The position numbers and the translations under genes are program-made. A DNA stretch of 64,000 nucleotides. Origin: JAJDNH01 sp964552395. GTDB taxonomy: Bacteria > Acidobacteriota > Thermoanaerobaculia > Thermoanaerobaculales > Sulfomarinibacteraceae. The stretch lies in assembly GCA_964552395.1 (NCBI GenBank), contig CAZKGM010000007.1, positions 54,645-118,644 on the forward strand. The letters run 5' to 3'. This document shows, in pieces, positions 28,354-37,181 of this stretch; the first letter of the stretch is position 1; every line of letters begins with the position of its first letter. A model generated the notes under the pieces. The model saw nothing but the letters and a program-made list of their open reading frames with translations, was not told the DNA's origin and did no database searches.

Positions 28354-29718
28354 ATGGCACGCAAGAAGAAAGAGGCTGACAGTCCGGAACCGGTGGTGAT
28401 CCCGCTCGATCTGGAGGACGAGATCGAGGAGTATGAAACACAGGTTTCGGACGCTGCCCCGGGTGAGCGCCTGAACCTGAAACAGCTCAAGGAGATGAAC
28501 ATCAGTGAGCTGTCAGGGATCGCGCGCACCCTGGGTGTGGAGAATCCGGCCGGCCTGCGACGTCAGGATCTGATCTTCAGGATCCTGCAGCGGCAAACCG
28601 AACGTGAGGGCCTGATCTTCGGTGAGGGCGTTCTCGAGGTGCTGCCCGAGGGGTTCGGATTCCTCCGGGCGCCGGAGTACAACTACCTTCCGGGTCCGGA
28701 TGATATCTATGTGTCTCCTTCGCAGATCCGGCGCTTCAACCTGCGCACCGGAGACACCGTCTCCGGCCAGATCCGACCTCCCAAGGAGGGAGAGCGCTAC
28801 TTCGCGCTCATCAAGGTCGAGGCGGTCAACTTTGAGCCGCCCGAGGTGGCCATGGAGAAGGTCCACTTCGACAACTTGACGCCACTGTACCCGGAGGAGC
28901 GCATCAACCTCGAGGTCGAGGAGAACATGACCTGTCGCGTCATGAACCTCCTGACGCCGCTCGGCAAGGGCCAACGCGGCCTCCTCGTGGCACCGCCGCG
29001 TACCGGCAAGACAATGATGCTGCAGGCGATAGCGAACGCCGTCACGAGTAATCACCCGGAGGTGACCCTGATCGTGCTCCTCATAGACGAACGCCCGGAG
29101 GAGGTCACCGACATGCAGCGTTCGGTGAAGGGCGAGGTGATCTCCTCGACTTTCGACGAGCCTGCGACACGCCACGTGCAGGTAGCAGAGATGGTCATCG
29201 AGAAGGCGAAGCGTCTCGTCGAGCACAAGCGCGACGTCGTGATTCTGCTCGACTCCATCACTCGCCTCGCGCGCGCCTACAACACGGTAGTCCCGCCGTC
29301 GGGCAAGGTCCTGTCAGGCGGCGTCGACTCCAACGCCCTACAGAAGCCGAAGCGGTTCTTCGGCGCAGCGCGCAACATCGAGGAGGGCGGCAGCATGACG
29401 ATCATCGGCACCGCCCTCATCGACACCGGCTCAAGGATGGACGACGTCATCTTCGAGGAGTTCAAAGGCACCGGCAATATGGAGGTCCACCTCGACCGCA
29501 AGCTGGTGGAAAAGCGCGTCTTTCCGTCCATCGACATCCACCGCTCGGGCACCCGCAAGGAGGAGCTCCTGATCGAGGAGTGGGAGCTGCGGCGGATCTG
29601 GGTGCTGCGCAAGGTCCTGTCATCGCTGTCGACGGTCGAGGCGATGGAGCTGCTGCTCGAGAAGCTCTCTCAGGTTACGACCAACGCCGAGTTCCTGCAG
29701 GCGATGTCTCAGGGGTAG
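28354..29718 (+). CDS. rho: Transcription termination factor Rho
   Basis: A hexameric RNA helicase that ends transcription. The N-terminal part is charged (KKKEADSPEP), followed by the Rho N-domain (LNLKQLKEMNISELSGIARTLGV), the cold-shock-like RNA-binding domain (EGFGFLRAPEYNYLPGPDDIYVS) and the ATPase domain with Walker A PPRTGKT near residue 214. Length is 454 residues. The ATG at 28354 follows GAGGAG, one base after engB. Confidence 0.96.
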   Translation: MARKKKEADSPEPVVIPLDLEDEIEEYETQVSDAAPGERLNLKQLKEMNISELSGIARTLGVENPAGLRRQDLIFRILQRQTEREGLIFGEGVLEVLPEGFGFLRAPEYNYLPGPDDIYVSPSQIRRFNLRTGDTVSGQIRPPKEGERYFALIKVEAVNFEPPEVAMEKVHFDNLTPLYPEERINLEVEENMTCRVMNLLTPLGKGQRGLLVAPPRTGKTMMLQAIANAVTSNHPEVTLIVLLIDERPEEVTDMQRSVKGEVISSTFDEPATRHVQVAEMVIEKAKRLVEHKRDVVILLDSITRLARAYNTVVPPSGKVLSGGVDSNALQKPKRFFGAARNIEEGGSMTIIGTALIDTGSRMDDVIFEEFKGTGNMEVHLDRKLVEKRVFPSIDIHRSGTRKEELLIEEWELRRIWVLRKVLSSLSTVEAMELLLEKLSQVTTNAEFLQAMSQG

Positions 29719-29795
29719 AAATTTTCGTCGCGGATTCCTGGAAAACGGAAGACGCTCGGATAGGAACTGGTTGCAGCCGGAGGGGAAGGTCGCGA

Positions 29796-30863
29796 GTGGA
29801 CGTTCAGGAGATCCTGCAGAAAGCCGTGGCCGGGAAGCGGCTGGAGCGGGCCGAGGTGCTGGCCCTTTTCGAGGAGGCACCCCTGCTCGACCTGGGTCAG
29901 GCAGCCAACCAGGTTCGCGAGCGGTGCACCGACCCCACCGAGGCCACCTACATCATCGATCGAAACATCAACTACACCAACGTTTGCGTCTACCGGTGCC
30001 GGTTTTGCGCCTTCTACCGGACCCCCAAGGACGGCGACGCCTACGTGCTCCCGTTCGAGGAGATTGCGGAGAAGGTGGCGGAGACGGTGGCCGCAGGCGG
30101 AACCGGGATTCTCCTCCAGGGCGGCGTGCACCCGGCGTTGCGCCTCTCCTACTACGAGGACCTTCTGCGTCGCCTGAAGCGCACATTCCCGCAGATTCAC
30201 CTCCATGCGTTCTCCGCTCCTGAGGTGTGGTACGTGGCCAAGCTCGAGAGAATGCCGGTACGAGAGGTGATCCGCCGCCTGATGGAGGCCGGGCTGGACT
30301 CGATTCCCGGCGGCGGCGCAGAGATTTTGGAGGACGAGACTCGGCGGCGTATCTGGTCACGCGCCAAGGCGTCCACTCAGCAGTGGCTGAACGTGCACCG
30401 AGAGACCCACCACCTCGGCCTGCGGACCACCGCCACGATGATGTTTGGAGTCGGCGAGCCGTACTCCGCCAGGGTCGAGCACCTCATGGCCACGCGCGAG
30501 CTGCAGGACGAGACCGGTGGCTTCACCGCCTTCATTCCGTGGACCTTCCAGGAGGAGAACAGTGACCTCGAAGGAGAGGTTGCGACCGCGGGCGGCTACG
30601 AATACCTGCGGACGCTTGCCATCTCCCGCCTGGCTCTCGACAACATCGAGCATGTCCAAGGGTCATGGGTGACCCAGGGGCCGAAGATCGGCCAGGTGTC
30701 TCTGTTCTTCGGCGCCGACGATCTCGGCTCCATCATGCTCGAGGAGAACGTCGTCGCCGCGGCGGGGGCACAGCACCGGATGACACAGGCGGACATAGAG
30801 CGGGTCATCTCGGGCGCCGGACGCGAACCGCGCCAGCGCCGGACCCTCCACGAACCCCTATAA
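29796..30863 (+). CDS. mqnC: MqnC, cyclic dehypoxanthinylfutalosine synthase (radical SAM)
   Basis: MqnC closes the ring of dehypoxanthinyl futalosine in the futalosine route to menaquinone. The radical SAM cluster is Cys64-Cys68-Cys71 in NVCVYRCRFCAFYR. The C-terminal block GADDLGSIMLEENVVAAAGAQHRMT separates MqnC from MqnE and CofH. Length is 355 residues from a GTG at 29796, preceded by GGAGGGG. The other futalosine genes are not in the window. The stop codon TAA overlaps the start of the second palindromic element. Confidence 0.93.
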   Translation: MDVQEILQKAVAGKRLERAEVLALFEEAPLLDLGQAANQVRERCTDPTEATYIIDRNINYTNVCVYRCRFCAFYRTPKDGDAYVLPFEEIAEKVAETVAAGGTGILLQGGVHPALRLSYYEDLLRRLKRTFPQIHLHAFSAPEVWYVAKLERMPVREVIRRLMEAGLDSIPGGGAEILEDETRRRIWSRAKASTQQWLNVHRETHHLGLRTTATMMFGVGEPYSARVEHLMATRELQDETGGFTAFIPWTFQEENSDLEGEVATAGGYEYLRTLAISRLALDNIEHVQGSWVTQGPKIGQVSLFFGADDLGSIMLEENVVAAAGAQHRMTQADIERVISGAGREPRQRRTLHEPL

Positions 30864-31041
30864 CCCGGACCATTCCTTCGCGATCTACTGCGACCGACGA
30901 TACGCCAGCCATCGCTGTGCTCTTCGCGCCTCGCTGTCCTCAACATACAGGGAGTATGCCTGCGGCAGCTCGACACTCAGAACCCAGCGCTGACAGACGT
31001 CTCGCCGGTCTCGCTACGATCGCGCACGAATGCTCCGGGTT
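30862..31041. repeat. Imperfect palindromic intergenic element, copy 2 (180 bp)
   Basis: This is a diverged copy of 12782-12960, beginning within the mqnC stop codon. Its ends are AACCCGGA (30862-30869) and TCCGGGTT (31034-31041), a perfect 8-base inverted pair. The central hairpin is CATAC-AGGGA-GTATG. Relative to copy 1, the terminal G-C pair becomes A-T and an inner stem pair G-C becomes C-G, while pairing is kept. Confidence 0.8.
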
Positions 31042-31481
31042 AGGGAGATTCGAAAGATGGAAGCGTTCGCTGGAACACAGGCCAACGGAATACCAATCCG
31101 GAGCGCGTTCCGGAGAATGGCACGATCGGCGGAACGTGCCATCTATGACATTGTCGCTGTACGACCTTCACAAGCTCACTGCGCTCGGGCGAAATGTCAT
31201 AGGTGGCAATTCGCGGGGAGGGCGTTTGCCCGTGTGGCCTCAGCCACGATGGAGGCGCCTCGTTGCCTGACCGGAGCGGGCCGTGAGAGCGAGGAACCGA
31301 TGGAGATCTTCGCCCGCTCCGAGGCAGGCGATGACGGGCGTCTGCAGAGCAGACGTCCGGGCGCCGGAGCCACAGAGAATGCCGGGCTCCCACGGCCCTT
31401 GGCGCTGGGAGTACTGGCCTCACGATTGGAGGAGGCGGCCCAAGCGATTCCGGGCAGTCGCCCAGAGGCCGGAGCTCCGGA
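31042..31481. repeat. Convergent intergenic remainder containing competing foldback structures
   Basis: No gene is supported. ATGGCACG (31117-31124) pairs with CGTGCCAT (31135-31142), while TGCCATCTATGACATT (31137-31152) pairs at 15 of 16 positions with 31193-31208; the two stems share bases and exclude each other. A third hairpin, CGTCTG-CAGAG-CAGACG, lies at 31339-31355. The palindrome CCGGAGCTCCGG near 31469-31480 abuts the RNase G stop and may terminate one or both strands. Confidence 0.6.
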
Positions 31482-32972
31482 CTAAGACAAGATCTCGTAC
31501 TGCTCGAGGTGGAAGGTGGGGTTCTCCCTCAGTACGACCTCGAAGCGGTGGACTTCCTCCATCTCGCGCAGAATCTCGCGAAACGGCCCCTGCATGTAGT
31601 GCGAGATCTCGGGGTGCACGACCAGAGAAAGCTGGGCCGCCTGATCTCGCTCTGCGGTGCTCAGGAGCTCCCGACGGATCTCGAGACACAGGGTCGCCAG
31701 CGACTTGATCCGACCGGAGCCATGGCAGTATGGGCATTCCTGGCTGAGCATGACGTCGAGGCTGGGCCGGCTCTTCTTGCGTGTCAGCTGTACCAGGCCG
31801 ATGTCGCTCATCGGCAGCAGCTGGCTTCGTGCAGGGTCGGTCTTGAGCTCGGCCGCCAGGGTCTCGTATACCTCGAGCCGGTGGGTGCCGTCCTCCATGT
31901 CGATAAAGTCGATGACGACGATGCCGCCGAGGTCGCGCAGCCGCAGCTGGCGTACGATCTCTCGCACTGCTTCGAGGTTGATGCGGTAAACCGTGTCTTC
32001 GAGGGACGTACTGCCGACGTACTTGCCGGTGTTGACGTCGATCGCTACCAGTGCCTCGGTCTGGTTGACGACCAGGTAGCCGCCGGACTTCAGCCAGACC
32101 TTGGGACGCAGCGCCTTCTCAAGCTCGCGATCGATGGTGAACGCCGCCATCAGGTCGCCGGGCCGCTGGAACAGCTTCACGCGTTGCACCAGCGGCGGGT
32201 CGCGCTGATCGAGGAACTCGGCGACCTCGCGGAAGGCATCCACGTCGTCTACCCAGCATTCGCGAACGGCCTCGGTCAGCATGTCGCGAACCGAGCGCAG
32301 GGCGGGGCTGAGCTCATTGTGGACTAGGACCGGGGAGTGGCTCCCTTCCGCGACACGCTGAACCCTGTCCCACAGCTTCCGCAGCACCCGACGGTCAACT
32401 TCCAGCTCACTGGTTCCCTGTCCTTCCCCTGCGGTACGAACGATCCAACCTCCGGGATCGTCAAAGCCCTCGATGATCTGTCGCAGGCGCGCTCGCTCGT
32501 CGGGATCTGTGATTCGCCGCGACACTCCGCTCTGCGGAACCGTTGGCAGGTAGACCAGGAAACGTCCGGGAAGGCTGATGTAGCTGGTGAGCCGCGGACC
32601 TTTCGTGCCGAGGCGGTCGCGGACAACCTGCACCAGCACCTCTTGGCCCTCGCGCAGCAGGTCGTCGATTGCCACCTCGTCGGCTGGTAGGCCGAGCGCC
32701 TCCCCCTCCCCCTCCAGGAAGAGATCGGCGTAGTCGTCGACCACGGCACCGGCCTCGCGAACATACAGGAAGGCGTCGCGACCGACGCCAACGTCGACGA
32801 AGGCGGCCTGCATCCCGGGGAGCACTCGAGTGACCGTGCCCTTGTAGAGATTGCCGACCAGCGACGAGGCCCGGTGTCGCTCGGCCCGGTAGGTCACCAG
32901 GCGTCCGTTTTCGCGCAGTGCAACCCGAGTCTCGAACGGGTTGACCGACAGATACATCGAGGCCTCAATCAC
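31482..32972 (-). CDS. rng: RNase E/G family endoribonuclease (RNase G-like)
   Basis: A single-strand-specific endoribonuclease that processes rRNA and mRNA. The S1-like domain begins at VGNLYKGTVTRVLPGMQAAFVDVGVGRDAFL; the catalytic DNase I-like part has IVVIDFIDM; the zinc-link is CPYCHGSGRI. Length is 496 residues, without the long RNase E scaffold tail. It overlaps rodA by 4 bases at the end of the cell-shape operon, as in many bacteria where rng follows mre genes. Confidence 0.94.
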   Translation of the reverse strand: MIEASMYLSVNPFETRVALRENGRLVTYRAERHRASSLVGNLYKGTVTRVLPGMQAAFVDVGVGRDAFLYVREAGAVVDDYADLFLEGEGEALGLPADEVAIDDLLREGQEVLVQVVRDRLGTKGPRLTSYISLPGRFLVYLPTVPQSGVSRRITDPDERARLRQIIEGFDDPGGWIVRTAGEGQGTSELEVDRRVLRKLWDRVQRVAEGSHSPVLVHNELSPALRSVRDMLTEAVRECWVDDVDAFREVAEFLDQRDPPLVQRVKLFQRPGDLMAAFTIDRELEKALRPKVWLKSGGYLVVNQTEALVAIDVNTGKYVGSTSLEDTVYRINLEAVREIVRQLRLRDLGGIVVIDFIDMEDGTHRLEVYETLAAELKTDPARSQLLPMSDIGLVQLTRKKSRPSLDVMLSQECPYCHGSGRIKSLATLCLEIRRELLSTAERDQAAQLSLVVHPEISHYMQGPFREILREMEEVHRFEVVLRENPTFHLEQYEILS

Positions 32973-34051
32973 GCGTTCACCAGCCGGTGGCGCCAGATGG
33001 AGATCACCATGCCGAGCGCGATGCAGGTGGTCAGTAGAGAGGAGCCGCCGTAGCTCATCAGCGGCAGGGTGATGCCGGTCGTCGGCAGCCAGCCGACAAC
33101 CATCCCGAGGTTGACGACGGTTTGGAAACCCAGCCAGGCGGCGATCAGGGTCGCCAGCACGATGCCAAAACGCTCACCGGCCTCGGCGGCTGTGACACCG
33201 ACTCGCCACAAGAGGAGAGCGTAGGCGAGCAGCAGCGCGGTGGTCCCGACAAACCCTGTCCCCTCAGCCCAGGCGGCGAAGATGAAGTCGGTGTGCTGCG
33301 CGGGCAGGAAGCGGAGAGCCGACTGGCTGCCGCGCCCGAGCCCCTGTCCCACCAGGCGTCCGGAGCCGACCGCGATCTTTGACTGCCGCACCTGGTAGCC
33401 GGCACCGTACGGGTCGCGGTCCGGCTGGACGAGGGTGAGGATGCGGTCCTTCTGGTAGGGCTTCAGCCCCCACATCCAGGTCGCCCCTGCGCCGATAATC
33501 GCCACCAGACCGATGACGACCCACACCCGAGGTCGGAGACCTCCGATCCACAGTGCTGCCACGATCAGGGGCAGGTACGTCAACGCCACACCGAGATCGG
33601 GCTCCAGCAGGATCAGGACGACAGGCGCTCCGACGATCGCTGCCAGCAGCGGCAGGTCGAGCAGCTGCAGCCGATTGCGCCCACTGCGGGCGAACCACGC
33701 GGCGATCATCAGCGCAGTGCCGAGACGAGCCACCTCGCTCGGCTGAAACGACGCCGGGCCGAACGAGAACCAACCGCGGGTTCCGCTACGGGTCTCGCCG
33801 ACGAGTAGAACGGCGGCCAGGAGAAGCAACGACAGGACGTAGGCCATGGGCGCCACTCGCTGCAACACCGAGGCACGGACCTGGCCAACCAGCCACAGGG
33901 CGGCGAGCCCGATGACCCCCCAGGTCGTCTGTCTCAGGAGAAGCCTGTGACCGACGATCGGATCGACCGCACCGAGAACCGAGAGCGACGCACCCAGTAT
34001 GGCGAGGACGGCGAGCAGCAGCCAGGGGTCGATGCGGTGCTCCATGGCCAT
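32969..34051 (-). CDS. rodA: RodA, SEDS-family peptidoglycan glycosyltransferase
   Basis: RodA polymerises lipid II glycan chains during side-wall growth with PBP2. It is a polytopic membrane protein of 360 residues with the SEDS signatures FGPASFQPSEVARLG, LLEPDLGVAL, RFLPAQHTDFIFAAWAEGTGF and the C-terminal PLMSYGGSSLL. The ATG at 34051 follows GGGG by 7 bases; an ATG at 34045 is close behind. It starts 4 bases after the mrdA stop. Confidence 0.94.
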   Translation of the reverse strand: MAMEHRIDPWLLLAVLAILGASLSVLGAVDPIVGHRLLLRQTTWGVIGLAALWLVGQVRASVLQRVAPMAYVLSLLLLAAVLLVGETRSGTRGWFSFGPASFQPSEVARLGTALMIAAWFARSGRNRLQLLDLPLLAAIVGAPVVLILLEPDLGVALTYLPLIVAALWIGGLRPRVWVVIGLVAIIGAGATWMWGLKPYQKDRILTLVQPDRDPYGAGYQVRQSKIAVGSGRLVGQGLGRGSQSALRFLPAQHTDFIFAAWAEGTGFVGTTALLLAYALLLWRVGVTAAEAGERFGIVLATLIAAWLGFQTVVNLGMVVGWLPTTGITLPLMSYGGSSLLTTCIALGMVISIWRHRLVNA

Positions 34052-34055
34052 CAGT

Positions 34056-35858
34056 CTACCCCGGTGAGTCCGCAGCCGGCCGCCGGCTGACCGTCGTTTC
34101 ACCGCTTTCGGAGAGTGCAGCCTTGAGCACTGCGGCAACGACGGGCGCCGCGGTCGCGGATCCGCCACCGCCGTGCTCCACCACGGCGGCGACGACAAGC
34201 TTCGGAGAGTGTGCCGGGGCCCAGCCAACGAACAGGGCGTGGTGGCGGAACCTCTCCTCGAGCTCGTCTGATTCCGTGTCGTCACGCAGTCGGACGACCT
34301 GCGCCGTGCCGGTCTTGCCGGAGATCGGCAGCGCGGCCAACGAGCGTGCAGTTCCGTTGCTGCCGTGTACGACCTCCCACAGCCCCTTACGAACGGTGGC
34401 GAGGTTCGCTTCATCGAGGCCGAGGTCGTCGAGCTGGCTCGGCCGCGCCCTTTCGACCAGGTGCGGCCGGACCAGGTGGCCACCGTTGGCGAGCGCCGCA
34501 TAGGCGACCGCCAGCTGCAAGGGAGTCACCACGAGAGGACCCTGGCCAATCGAGACCGAGACCGTGGTCCCTGGGTACCAGGGGCGGTGGCGAACGCGCC
34601 CCGCCCACTCGGGGGTACCAACGAGACCGGGCCGTTCGGCTGCGAACCCGATCCCCGTCTGGGCACCGAACCCGAAGCGCTGCAGCCAGCGTGCGATTTC
34701 GTCGATGCCGAGGCGCTGCCCGAGCAGGTAGTAGTAGGAGTCACACGAGACCTCCAGGGACCGTGGCATGTCGACACGGCCGTGGCCAGAGCGCCTCCAG
34801 CAGTGGAAGACATGGCCGAAGAGGACAACCGAGCCGGAGCAGTAGATCGACGCGCCGGGTCTGATGAGGCCGTCCTCGAGGGCGGCCATGGCGAGGAAGG
34901 GCTTGATCGTGGATGCCGGCGGGTAGACGCCCTGGATACACCGATCCTGGAGAGGGTGTTCGGGGTCGTCCCGGATCTGCGCCCAGCCTTGCGGGGTAAG
35001 CCTCGCGGTGAACAGGTTGGAGTCGAAGGAAGGTGCCGAGTAAAGGACACGAACCGCGCCGGTGAAAGGGTCGAGCGCGACCACGGCGCCACTGTGGCCG
35101 ACGAGCGCCGTCGCCGCGACCTGCTGCAGCCGCAGATCCACGGTCAGAGTGATGTCATGTCCATCTCGGGGGGGCGACTCAGCTACCACTCCAAGGCGCT
35201 GCCCAATCGCGGATACGACAACCTGCCTGCTTCCCCCTCGTCCGCCGACGAAGTCCTCCATCATGGCCTCGGCTCCGGTTGCTCCGACTAGCGTGTCGGG
35301 GTTGGCGTCGGGCCGGGAGGAAAGCTCATGCTCGCTCAGGAGCCGCAGGTGGCCGACGACATGGGCGGCCAGGTCGGCATTGGGGTAGTGACGGCGGAAC
35401 CCGCTCACAACCGCCAGCTCGGGGTGGTCGCTCTGGTGGGTCCTGACGCGTGCCACCTGGTCCCAGGTCAGGTTCTCTGCGACCAGAACCGGTGCGAGCG
35501 AGCTGCGGGCTTTCTGGCGCAACCGCATCGACAGGTCGCGCGCGCTGGCAATACCGGAGCGGGCCAGAAAGAGGGCGGTGGCGTCGAGGTGACGCGCCTC
35601 ATCGGGGAACAGGAAGAGATCGAATGAGGGCCTATTGGTAGCCAGGACGAGACCGTTGCGGTCATAGATACGACCCCGACGCGCAGCAATCGGCAGGCTG
35701 CGGAGCCGATTGTTCTCGGCCATGGAGCGCCAGAACGCGCCGCGAAGAACCTCGAGATCGGCTACCCGGAGGTGGATCGCTCCGAGCAGGAGGACCAGCG
35801 CTATCACCAGCCACGACGCGCGGTGCCGGAGCGGGGAGACATCCTCGTAGATTTGCAT
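34056..35858 (-). CDS. mrdA: Penicillin-binding protein 2 (MrdA), peptidoglycan transpeptidase
   Basis: PBP2 cross-links side-wall peptidoglycan with RodA. One N-terminal membrane helix (about residues 15-33) precedes the dimerisation domain with RRGRIYDRNGLVLATN. The transpeptidase domain has SxxK as STIK near residue 315 (nucleophile Ser), the SxN-type motif SCDS, and KTGTAQ near residue 513. Length is 600 residues. It begins one base after mreD. Confidence 0.95.
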   Translation of the reverse strand: MQIYEDVSPLRHRASWLVIALVLLLGAIHLRVADLEVLRGAFWRSMAENNRLRSLPIAARRGRIYDRNGLVLATNRPSFDLFLFPDEARHLDATALFLARSGIASARDLSMRLRQKARSSLAPVLVAENLTWDQVARVRTHQSDHPELAVVSGFRRHYPNADLAAHVVGHLRLLSEHELSSRPDANPDTLVGATGAEAMMEDFVGGRGGSRQVVVSAIGQRLGVVAESPPRDGHDITLTVDLRLQQVAATALVGHSGAVVALDPFTGAVRVLYSAPSFDSNLFTARLTPQGWAQIRDDPEHPLQDRCIQGVYPPASTIKPFLAMAALEDGLIRPGASIYCSGSVVLFGHVFHCWRRSGHGRVDMPRSLEVSCDSYYYLLGQRLGIDEIARWLQRFGFGAQTGIGFAAERPGLVGTPEWAGRVRHRPWYPGTTVSVSIGQGPLVVTPLQLAVAYAALANGGHLVRPHLVERARPSQLDDLGLDEANLATVRKGLWEVVHGSNGTARSLAALPISGKTGTAQVVRLRDDTESDELEERFRHHALFVGWAPAHSPKLVVAAVVEHGGGGSATAAPVVAAVLKAALSESGETTVSRRPAADSPG

Positions 35859-35859
35859 G

Positions 35860-36354
35860 TCAGCGCAGCCGACGGTGACGATAGAACGCCCAGCGAGCCG
35901 CTAGGTCGAGGGTCAGCAGCCACCCGACCAGACCGCACCAGGCGGCGGTCAGCAGCGCGCTCATCGCGACCGTCCACCAGCGCAAGGGAGTCGCGACGCC
36001 GAGCGGCAGTAAGGCCAGCTCGTGAACGAGGTGAACGATGATGGCGGTGAGTGCCCCAAGGGCGGCCCACATGCGAGGGGACCGGTCGGCAACCCACGAT
36101 GCGGTCCACGCGGCCGCCAGGGCGGCTGCGCTCCACGCGATGGCCCCGGGACCCAGAAGCGGCTCCATAACCACGTCCCATGCCGCCCCGACGACGAGAC
36201 CGACCAGCAAAGGGTTGGGACGCTCCGTACGCGTGGCGACGGCGACTAGCCACACGGCCGGAACGAGCAGGCCGGTACCCCAAGCGGGGAGCCCGGGCAA
36301 GCCGAGCAACCGCTGAGCGATGAAGGACCCGATGAGGAGCAGCCCCCACTTCAT
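35860..36354 (-). CDS. mreD: MreD, rod-shape inner-membrane protein
   Basis: MreD is a small polytopic component of the elongasome. The 164-residue protein has about five hydrophobic segments (for example WGTGLLVPAVWLVAVAT, LLVGLVVGAAWDVV, WWTVAMSALLTAAWCGLVGWLL). Sequence similarity is low, as usual for MreD, and the call rests on its place between mreC and mrdA. The ATG overlaps the mreC stop by one base. Confidence 0.88.
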   Translation of the reverse strand: MKWGLLLIGSFIAQRLLGLPGLPAWGTGLLVPAVWLVAVATRTERPNPLLVGLVVGAAWDVVMEPLLGPGAIAWSAAALAAAWTASWVADRSPRMWAALGALTAIIVHLVHELALLPLGVATPLRWWTVAMSALLTAAWCGLVGWLLTLDLAARWAFYRHRRLR

Positions 36355-37175
36355 CAGTGTTTTTCCGTTCCAGCCCGGGACTGCCATGATGTGATGACCA
36401 TGGCGACGTCGAGCGCGTCGAGGGCCACAACGGCCCGCGCCCGAACCTCGAGAAACGGACCGGCGGACTCGCGCACCGAGGTGACTCGCGCCACCGGAAT
36501 GCCCGGCGGGTAGACTCCATCCGCGCCGCTGCTGACGAGCTCGGTGTCGAGGAGGACATGAGCACGGCTGGGCACGTACTCCAGCTGCAGCTCGCCGCTT
36601 CCGGTGCCAACGAGCAGGCCGGGAAGCTCCCCGGGTGCGGTGCGCACGGCGATGGCGCTGCCGGGCCGGATCACGAGCTCGACCCACGACACGGACTGAC
36701 TCACGCTCACGATCCTGCCGACCAGGCCGCCGGCCGCGAGCACCGGCATGTCGCGGCCCAAACCGTGACGAGTGCCGGCTGATATCTCCATCAAACCCGA
36801 GCCGAGGTCGCGGTACGTACACGGCACGATGACGCCGCCCTGGGCGAGGCTGGGAATGTTGCTGGCGATCTTCAGTGCGCCTCTCAGGGAGGCGACATCC
36901 CGCTCGAGCAACCGCTGTCGGATCGTTGCTTCCTCGAGCCTCTGCTGCAGCTGAGCGTTCTCGCCGACTAGCCGGGAAGTGTCCCGGACTCCCCACGAAA
37001 GATCCGAGGCGCACCGATACGCGGTACGGGCGGCGGCGGCGAAGGGCCGCGCCAGTGCGTGGGCCCATGCGAAAACCAGCGGCTCCCGCCCGCGCTGAAC
37101 CTGGGCCGCGGCGATGAGCTCGAGGAGGAGCCAGATCAGAGCCGTTTGAACAATGCGTCGTCGGTTGTAGAGCAC
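36354..37175 (-). CDS. mreC: MreC, rod-shape periplasmic scaffold
   Basis: MreC bridges MreB filaments and PBP2. After an N-terminal membrane helix (about residues 9-24), a coiled coil at about 65-100 (LVGENAQLQQRLEEATIRQRLLERDVASL) precedes beta domains with GTRHGLGRDMPVLAAGGLVGRIVSV and SSGADGVYPPGIPVARV, both typical. Length is 273 residues. Confidence 0.93.
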   Translation of the reverse strand: MLYNRRRIVQTALIWLLLELIAAAQVQRGREPLVFAWAHALARPFAAAARTAYRCASDLSWGVRDTSRLVGENAQLQQRLEEATIRQRLLERDVASLRGALKIASNIPSLAQGGVIVPCTYRDLGSGLMEISAGTRHGLGRDMPVLAAGGLVGRIVSVSQSVSWVELVIRPGSAIAVRTAPGELPGLLVGTGSGELQLEYVPSRAHVLLDTELVSSGADGVYPPGIPVARVTSVRESAGPFLEVRARAVVALDALDVAMVITSWQSRAGTEKH

Positions 37176-37181
37176 CGGTCC

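Noticed and set aside
29796..30863. CofH or MqnE as the identity of the radical SAM gene
   Set aside because: The C-terminal GADDLGSIMLEENVV...HRMT block is that of MqnC.
31040..31423. Open frames on both strands in the mqnC/RNase G gap
   Set aside because: They cross hairpins, lack ribosome sites and have low-complexity Arg/Pro/Ser translation typical of frame shadows in GC-rich DNA.
32969..34501. 510-residue version of RodA
   Set aside because: The first 150 residues are out-of-frame mrdA sequence; SEDS homology starts at the ATG at 34051.
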